Source: Extensimonas vulgaris
GTDB taxonomy: Bacteria; Pseudomonadota; Gammaproteobacteria; Burkholderiales; Burkholderiaceae_C
Length of the DNA: 64,000 bases
Direction: 5' to 3'
Assembly (NCBI RefSeq): GCF_003337425.1
Contig: NZ_QPJU01000006.1
Location: 1 to 64,000, forward strand
Shown piece after piece: positions 63,045-64,000 of the stretch; the first letter of the stretch is position 1, and the number at the start of each line of letters is the position of its first letter. The notes beneath the pieces were generated by a model that searched no databases, was not told where the DNA came from, and saw nothing but the letters and a program-made list of their open reading frames with translations. Both the position numbers and the translations under genes were made by a program.

Positions 63045-63202
63045 GCCTGTCGGACTTTGGAATCGTCGGCTGCGAAAGCGCCGCAGCGGCCCATTTTTTA
63101 CCAGCTTCTTGCCCCATAGCACAACTATGGGGCTGCGAATCCGGCAAAAACTGGCCTCGCTGGGGCGCATTCTCGCTATCGACGCCCAAAGTCCGACAGG
63201 CT
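63045..63202. mobile_element. 158-bp MITE-like palindromic element, full-length copy C
   Basis: Perfect 17-bp inverted ends AGCCTGTCGGACTTTGG (63045-63061) and its complement (63186-63202). The element is bounded by CCTAGC at 63039-63044 and 63203-63208, a 6-bp target duplication. The centre has a perfect hairpin CCCCATAG-CACAA-CTATGGGG and other matching segments, so nearly the whole unit can fold. It encodes no protein. Shorter copies are at 8017 and 18068. It sits in the 294-bp gap between the DUF445 gene and transketolase (63012-63305). Confidence 0.9.
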
Positions 63203-63305
63203 CCTAGCGGGTGAAGCCGGATTCCAGCACAAAGGGGTCTGCAGGAGCGCGCCGGTAAAATCGTCCGCTTTCGTTGACTTTGCCCCTTTTGGAGCCTCTC
63301 TTTCC

Positions 63306-64000
63306 ATGGCCAACTCCCCAGAACAACAACGCATGGCGAACGCGATCCGCGCCTTGGCCATGGATGCCGTACAGCAAGCCAACTCGGGCCACCCGGGCGC
63401 GCCCATGGGCATGGCCGAGATGGCGGTGGCCTTGTGGGGACAGCACCTGCGCCACAACCCCGCGAATCCGCGCTGGTTCGACCGCGACCGCTTCGTGCTC
63501 AGCAATGGCCACGCGTCCATGCTGCTGTATGCGCTGCTGCATCTCACGGGTTACGACCTGCCGCTAGAAGAGATCAAAAAATTCCGCCAGCTGCACAGCA
63601 AGACGCCGGGGCACCCCGAGGTGGGCGTGACGCCGGGCGTGGAGACCACCACGGGCCCGCTGGGCCAGGGCATCGCCAATGCCGTGGGCATGGCGCTGGC
63701 CGAAAAGCTGCTCGCGGCCGAGTTCAACCGTCCGGGGCACAGCGTGGTCGATCACCACACCTACGTCTTCCTCGGCGACGGCTGCATGATGGAAGGCATC
63801 AGCCACGAGGTCGCCGCGCTGGCCGGCGCCTGGAAGCTGGGCAAGCTGATCGCGCTCTACGACGACAACGGCATCAGCATCGACGGTGAGGTCACGCCCT
63901 GGTTCATCGACGACACGGCGCAGCGCTTTGCCGCCTACGGCTGGAACGTGCTGGGCCCCGTCGATGGGCACGACGTGCCGCAGGTGGCCGCAGCCATCGC
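63306..64000 (+). CDS. tkt: Transketolase, N-terminal part (cut by the window end)
   Basis: First 231 residues of a ThDP enzyme of the pentose phosphate/Calvin pathways; the rest lies beyond the window. The opening [20 protein letters not shown] is followed by [16 protein letters not shown] with substrate histidine H29, [15 protein letters not shown], the [18 protein letters not shown] ridge, and the ThDP/Mg motif GDG at about 157-159 ([10 protein letters not shown]). ATG 63306 is the only suitable start. The full protein is normally about 665-680 aa. Confidence 0.95.
   Translation, partial: MANSPEQQRMANAIRALAMDAVQQANSGHPGAPMGMAEMAVALWGQHLRHNPANPRWFDRDRFVLSNGHASMLLYALLHLTGYDLPLEEIKKFRQLHSKTPGHPEVGVTPGVETTTGPLGQGIANAVGMALAEKLLAAEFNRPGHSVVDHHTYVFLGDGCMMEGISHEVAALAGAWKLGKLIALYDDNGISIDGEVTPWFIDDTAQRFAAYGWNVLGPVDGHDVPQVAAAI

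Noticed and set aside
63233-63261. Transketolase promoter with TAAAAT -10
   Set aside because: A -10-like hexamer exists at 63256-63261, but no acceptable -35 lies at the right spacing.

Overview
The window is a GC-rich bacterial chromosome segment that looks like a betaproteobacterium of the order Burkholderiales, most probably family Comamonadaceae. The evidence is gene content and order: ybeD-lipB-lipA divergent from a complete atpIBEFHAGDC operon, a fused LivM-LivG branched-chain amino acid transporter, gyrB and dnaN in tandem, and a short dispersed repeat of the AGCGCTTGATACATAAGGGCTAG type scattered through the DNA. No rRNA, tRNA, CRISPR array or prophage was recognised. The family assignment is inferred from protein sequence and gene order only.

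Layout. 1-1.5 kb: an ABC exporter whose permease is cut short at the left edge, next to the tail of another reading frame, then a perfect 28-bp-arm palindrome. 1.8-5.2 kb: a molybdenum hydroxylase set (2Fe-2S subunit, Tat-exported Mo subunit, MocA-like cytidylyltransferase). 5.4-9.25 kb: a LysR regulator divergent from an SDR-cupin-FAD amine oxidase group, invaded by two palindromic elements. 9.5-16.3 kb: gyrB, dnaN, a universal stress protein, tgt and alr; dnaA and oriC are not beside dnaN. 16.5-19.5 kb: a phospholipase D/cardiolipin synthase divergent from an AmpG-like permease. 19.5-24.3 kb: a livK-livH-livMG-livF transport operon. 24.6-27.7 kb: SlyD-type FKBP, pirin and an MFS carrier. 28-37.1 kb: a tightly coupled glycogen operon glgX-malQ-glgC-glgA-glgP that lacks glgB. 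37.1-41.5 kb: a spermidine-synthase-like protein, a hypoxanthine-DNA glycosylase, an EamA exporter and lipoate synthesis. 41.6-49 kb: the F1Fo ATP synthase operon, ended by a clear terminator. 49-57.7 kb: small conserved proteins, an M48 protease, moaC, manC/algA, an orphan binding protein, a short flagellar-rod-like protein, and a LysR divergent from an omega-amino acid transaminase. 57.9-64 kb: malic enzyme, a class V aminotransferase, a DUF445 protein and the start of transketolase.

Most of the window is core metabolism. The least ordinary signals are repeats. Three copies of a MITE-like palindromic element (158, 93 and 83 bp) share 17-bp termini; the longest has a 6-bp target duplication and another supplies the C-terminus of a cupin gene. 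A separate 166-bp hairpin lies between convergent genes. A roughly 45-bp repeat family has at least eight copies, and copies inside genes encode a signal peptide (M48 protease), a post-Tat linker (Mo hydroxylase) and probably part of MoaC.
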